Shown piece after piece: positions 36,529 to 39,200 of a stretch of DNA of 39,200 nt. The stretch is from Winslowiella iniecta (GTDB taxonomy: Bacteria > Pseudomonadota > Gammaproteobacteria > Enterobacterales > Enterobacteriaceae), in assembly GCF_001267535.1 (NCBI RefSeq), contig NZ_JRXE01000039.1:1-39200 (forward strand). The letters run 5' to 3'. A model generated the notes under the pieces. The model was not told the origin of the DNA, did not search any database, and saw only the letters and a list, made by a program, of their open reading frames with translations. The translations under genes were made by a program, and so were the position numbers. How positions within the stretch are numbered: position 1 is the first letter of the stretch; each line of letters begins with the position of its first letter.

Positions 36529-36909
36529 ATGAGAAATGGAAATTTACCTTTACAGCAATTTGCTTCAGGACTTTTGCCACATGCAGAAGATGTCATTCCC
36601 TGGCAGGAGTCGATAAAAAAACCGGTAACAGAAACAATTAGCAGAGGGAAGAAGCGCAATATTCTGCTTGAGGAACTTTATAATGCGCTACTTAAGCGCT
36701 GCAAGAAGCTGTCGCCACCTGCTTATGAGGAGTGGATTAGCACGCGGGTGCTGGCGGAAGACTGTGAGATGGGAATATATCAGACGCGCAGTATTTTGTT
36801 AAAGCTGGTTGAGCAACAGCGAGTGGTTGTTACGCCGACGCCAATAGCTAACTCATTAAGATGGTATGCGGTAATTAAGGACGGTACGACAGAGTCAGCG
36901 GGAAAGTAA
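36529..36909 (+). CDS. small DNA-binding regulator, FaeA/PapI-like
   Basis: A 126-aa protein divergent from the major pilin gene, the place papI has in the pap operon. The C-terminal half (about 45-115) looks like a winged helix of the FaeA/PapI type: NILLEELYNAL as first helix, STRVLAEDCEMGIYQTRSILLKLVEQQRVV as helix-turn-helix and wing (compare YQARYYLLLLEKEGMV in PapI), then SLRWYAVI. PapI is about 77 aa; the 45-residue N-terminal extension here is unrecognised. The ATG at 36529 has AAGGAG 10 nt upstream; an earlier ATG at 36457 lacks one. The likely job is control of this pilus operon. Confidence 0.6.
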   Translation: MRNGNLPLQQFASGLLPHAEDVIPWQESIKKPVTETISRGKKRNILLEELYNALLKRCKKLSPPAYEEWISTRVLAEDCEMGIYQTRSILLKLVEQQRVVVTPTPIANSLRWYAVIKDGTTESAGK

Positions 36910-36944
36910 TTTATCGCTTCTTTCTGCTGCAAAATTCTCAACCC

Positions 36945-36968
36945 GCTGGAGGCAATAAAGCCTCCAGC
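36945..36968 (-). terminator. birA terminator hairpin
   Basis: GCTGGAGGC (36945-36953) and GCCTCCAGC (36960-36968) form a perfect 9-bp stem with a 6-nt loop, 10 nt after the birA stop. On the minus strand the following sequence is GGGTTGAGAATTTT, so the U-tract is delayed. It may end both birA and the convergent regulator gene. Confidence 0.6.
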
Positions 36969-36978
36969 TAAGTCAGAC

Positions 36979-37941
36979 TTACTGTTGTGGCCGGAGAGAG
37001 ATTTCTCCTCCTACCCAGGATTTGGTAATGCCGTCCTGCTCCAGTAATAAACCACCCTGCTGATCAATACCGCGGGCAATTCCCAGCACTTCACGATCGC
37101 CAATCAGTAATTTAACCGGTCGATTGATAAAATTATCCAGTGCCGCCCAGCGCTGAAGGAAAGGTGTCAGTCCGTCGCGTTCAAAATCCAGCAGAGTCCG
37201 GCGCAGTTTATTAACCAACATTGCAGTCAGCGCATTACGATCAATATTGATCCCAGCCTCCTGCAGGTTGATCCAACCCTGGTTCACCACAGAAGCATCA
37301 GGCGAACGCATCGCCAGATTTATACCCGCACCAATCACCAGGTTGGCTGCATCACCCGTTTTTCCCGTCAGTTCCACCAGAATACCCGCCAGTTTACGAT
37401 CCTGCAGATAGAGATCGTTAGGCCATTTTACTCTGACATCTTTGGCACCCAGCTCCTGAAGAACTTCCGCCATCACAATACCGATCACCAGGCTCAGCCC
37501 CATGGCCGCCGCAGGCCCTTGCTCCAGGCGCCAGAACATCGACAAGTAGAGATTAGAACCAAAAGGTGAGAACCACTGTCGGCCACGGCGTCCACGACCT
37601 GCTTGTTGATATTCCGCCACACAGGCATCGCCCGACTGCAATAAGTCCATACGATCCAGCAGATACTGATTGGTAGAATCAATAACCGGGATAACTGAAA
37701 CACGGTGTTTATCCAGTTGCATAGCAATGCTTTCTTCATTAAGTAACTGCAGTGGTGCAGACAGGCTGTAGCCTTTGCCGGTCACAGTGAAGACATCCAG
37801 TCCCCAGTCTTTTAAGGTCTGAATATGTTTATTGATCGCCGCGCGACTCATTCCCAGCGTTTCACCGAGTTGTTCGCCAGAATGGAATTCGCCGTCAGCT
37901 AAAATACTCACCAGCGCTAAGGGTACGGTATTATCTCTCAT
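36979..37941 (-). CDS. birA: biotin--protein ligase / biotin operon repressor
   Basis: BirA makes biotinyl-AMP, attaches biotin to the acetyl-CoA carboxylase carrier protein, and represses the bio operon as a dimer. The 320-aa protein has an N-terminal winged helix ([20 protein letters not shown], about 28-48), the biotinyl-AMP loop GRGRRGR (about 115-121), the [19 protein letters not shown] block, and the C-terminal SH3-like domain ending in the GGEISLR segment. Its ATG overlaps the murB stop by four bases (ATGA). Length matches E. coli BirA (321 aa). Confidence 0.97.
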   Translation of the reverse strand: MRDNTVPLALVSILADGEFHSGEQLGETLGMSRAAINKHIQTLKDWGLDVFTVTGKGYSLSAPLQLLNEESIAMQLDKHRVSVIPVIDSTNQYLLDRMDLLQSGDACVAEYQQAGRGRRGRQWFSPFGSNLYLSMFWRLEQGPAAAMGLSLVIGIVMAEVLQELGAKDVRVKWPNDLYLQDRKLAGILVELTGKTGDAANLVIGAGINLAMRSPDASVVNQGWINLQEAGINIDRNALTAMLVNKLRRTLLDFERDGLTPFLQRWAALDNFINRPVKLLIGDREVLGIARGIDQQGGLLLEQDGITKSWVGGEISLRPQQ

Positions 37942-38975
37942 GCGATCACCTCGACAGCATTTTTCTCGCCTGTGGCACCGATAAAACGGACTTCGGGTTC
38001 GAGCCAGACATTAAACTTCTCACCAACACGCTGGCGAACATCATGGGCTAACGCAACAATATCCTGACCCGTTGCCTGTTGCTGATTAATAATTACCAGT
38101 GCCTGCTGACGATGTACCGCCGCCCCACCTTTGCCATAACCCTTCAGATCACATTGATCGATCAACCAACCGGCGGCCAGTTTTACCTGACCATTGGCCT
38201 GGAGATATTGAGGAGCTTGCGGAAATTCGGCGGCAATCGCTGCGGCTTGTTCAGCGCTTATCACCGGGTTTTTGAAAAAGCTGCCTGCATTACCGGTAAC
38301 CTGCGGATCGGGAAGCTTGCTGCGACGCATTTGACATACGCTATCAAAAATTTCCTGCGGGGTTACCGTCGACGGATCCAGCCGGGTTAGATCACCATAA
38401 GTCATTATCGGCTTCCAGACCTTTTTCAGGCGTAAACCGACCGCGACAATGGCATAGCCATCACGATAATGATGTTTAAATACGCTGTCACGATAGCCAA
38501 ACTGGCACTCTTCTGCCCGAATATGCTCAATTTCTCCGCTATTAAGATTGAGCACATCAACGTATTCACAAATCTGATTCAGTTCGACACCATAAGCACC
38601 GATATTCTGAATCGGAGCAGAGCCCACACAGCCCGGGATCAAGGCTAAATTCTCTAAACCAGAGAAACCATTCTTCAGGCTGTACTCTACCAGAGCATGC
38701 CAGTTCTCGCCGGCGGCTACATGCAACGACCAGGCATCGTCATCCTCAGCAACCTTGATACCTTTCAGACGGTTAACCGCGACTATACCCGCAAAGTTTT
38801 CGAGAAAAAGGACATTACTCCCTTCCCCGAGTAGCAAAAAAGGCACGGCTGCGCTTCGGCTCTCATGCCATGCTTCGCAGAGCTGCTCTGCTGTTTCAGC
38901 GAGGATAATTTTCCTGGCGTTTGCGTCGATTCCGAAGGTATTAAAGGGCTTTAATGAATTGATATCGCGGGACAT
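37938..38975 (-). CDS. murB: UDP-N-acetylenolpyruvoylglucosamine reductase
   Basis: MurB reduces UDP-GlcNAc-enolpyruvate to UDP-MurNAc with NADPH and FAD, an early step of peptidoglycan synthesis. The 345-aa protein starts [15 protein letters not shown] and shows the FAD-binding GEGSNVLF and [19 protein letters not shown] blocks, the FGYRDS arginine, the catalytic serine in NAGSFFKNP, and the C-terminal LEPEVRFIG with the catalytic Glu. It has the E. coli type I length (342 aa) and lies just after an rrn operon, as in E. coli. A short AAAGG is upstream of the ATG. Confidence 0.97.
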   Translation of the reverse strand: MSRDINSLKPFNTFGIDANARKIILAETAEQLCEAWHESRSAAVPFLLLGEGSNVLFLENFAGIVAVNRLKGIKVAEDDDAWSLHVAAGENWHALVEYSLKNGFSGLENLALIPGCVGSAPIQNIGAYGVELNQICEYVDVLNLNSGEIEHIRAEECQFGYRDSVFKHHYRDGYAIVAVGLRLKKVWKPIMTYGDLTRLDPSTVTPQEIFDSVCQMRRSKLPDPQVTGNAGSFFKNPVISAEQAAAIAAEFPQAPQYLQANGQVKLAAGWLIDQCDLKGYGKGGAAVHRQQALVIINQQQATGQDIVALAHDVRQRVGEKFNVWLEPEVRFIGATGEKNAVEVIA

Positions 38976-39120
38976 GTCTGAGCCTTTACTGATTTATCTG
39001 CGCACAGTTTACCCGATTGTCGGGCGTTTTAATGGAATAAATGACTGATCAGAAGCTGTTATCACAGCAGTGAAGGGAAATTCAGGGGGATTTTCGGGGG
39101 GTCTTGCGGGAGCGCAAACG

Positions 39121-39149
39121 CAAAAAACCCTCAGCTTTCGCTGAGGGTT
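39121..39149 (-). terminator. rrn operon terminator T1
   Basis: AACCCTCAGC (39126-39135) and GCTGAGGGTT (39140-39149) form a 10-bp stem with a four-base loop, followed on the minus strand by TTTTTT (39122-39127, partly in the stem). It lies 11 nt after the 5S rRNA 3' end. Confidence 0.92.
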
Positions 39150-39160
39150 ATCGCAATTTG

Positions 39161-39200
39161 ATGCCTGGCAGTTCCCTACTCTCGCATGGGGAGACCCCAC
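39161..39200 (-). rRNA. rrf: 5S rRNA, 3' end (partial)
   Basis: The minus strand reads GTGGGGTCTCCCCATGCGAG at the window edge and ends in GGGAACTGCCAGGCAT at 39161, the 3' end of enterobacterial 5S rRNA. The gene continues beyond the window. It is the end of an rrn operon transcribed leftward, in the place of E. coli rrnB. Confidence 0.95.

Overview
This window is a chromosomal backbone segment from an enterobacterium (Enterobacterales). Most proteins look nearly identical to their Escherichia coli counterparts in length and motifs (RpoB 1342 aa, RpoC 1407 aa, EF-Tu 394 aa, HU-alpha 90 aa). The gene order is the E. coli rrnB-murB-birA-coaA-tRNA-tufB-secE-nusG-rplKAJL-rpoBC-thiC-rsd-nudC-hemE-nfi-yjaG-hupA-purDH-rrnE segment, read backwards. 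The absence of thiFSGH beside thiCE, and the lack of zraPSR between purD and yjaH, suggest an Erwinia/Pantoea-like lineage rather than Escherichia. The species cannot be fixed from the sequence alone.

Layout. 1-458: P1/P2 promoters of an rrn operon reading leftward, two tandem DnaA boxes, and the PurR-controlled purHD promoter reading rightward. 459-3350: purH-purD. 3394-7850 (leftward): lipoprotein yjaH, hupA, yjaG, nfi, hemE, nudC. 7969-11330 (rightward): rsd, a TPP riboswitch, then thiC-thiE. 11487-13846: yjiR and yjiS as a divergent pair, then hiuH; these occupy the place where E. coli has thiFSGH. 14009-27834 (leftward): the transcription/translation block rpoC, rpoB, rplL, rplJ, rplA, rplK, nusG, secE, tufB, with its attenuator, L10 and L1 leaders and terminators. 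27949-28399: four tRNA genes (Thr-GGU, Gly-UCC, Tyr-GUA, Thr-UGU) upstream of tufB. 28775-30480 (rightward): a GNAT acetyltransferase resembling tabtoxin-resistance protein, then coaA. 30523-36909: an inserted P-pilus-like chaperone-usher operon with a divergent small regulator. 36979-38975 (leftward): birA and murB. 39121-39200: terminator and 3' end of 5S rRNA of a second rrn operon.

How the genes work together. The core encodes transcription (RNA polymerase beta/beta', NusG, Rsd), translation (L11, L1, L10, L7/L12, EF-Tu, tRNAs), protein export (SecE), nucleoid structure (HU), purine, thiamine, haem, CoA, biotin and peptidoglycan precursor metabolism, and DNA/RNA quality control (endonuclease V, NudC). 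The accessory content is small: the pilus operon between coaA and birA, the Ttr-like acetyltransferase, and the yjiRS-hiuH replacement next to thiE. The most notable points are the pilus cluster with a PapI-like regulator but no GATC site in its control region, the truncated thi operon, the tandem DnaA boxes between rrn and purH, and the flanking by two rrn operons in the same orientation.
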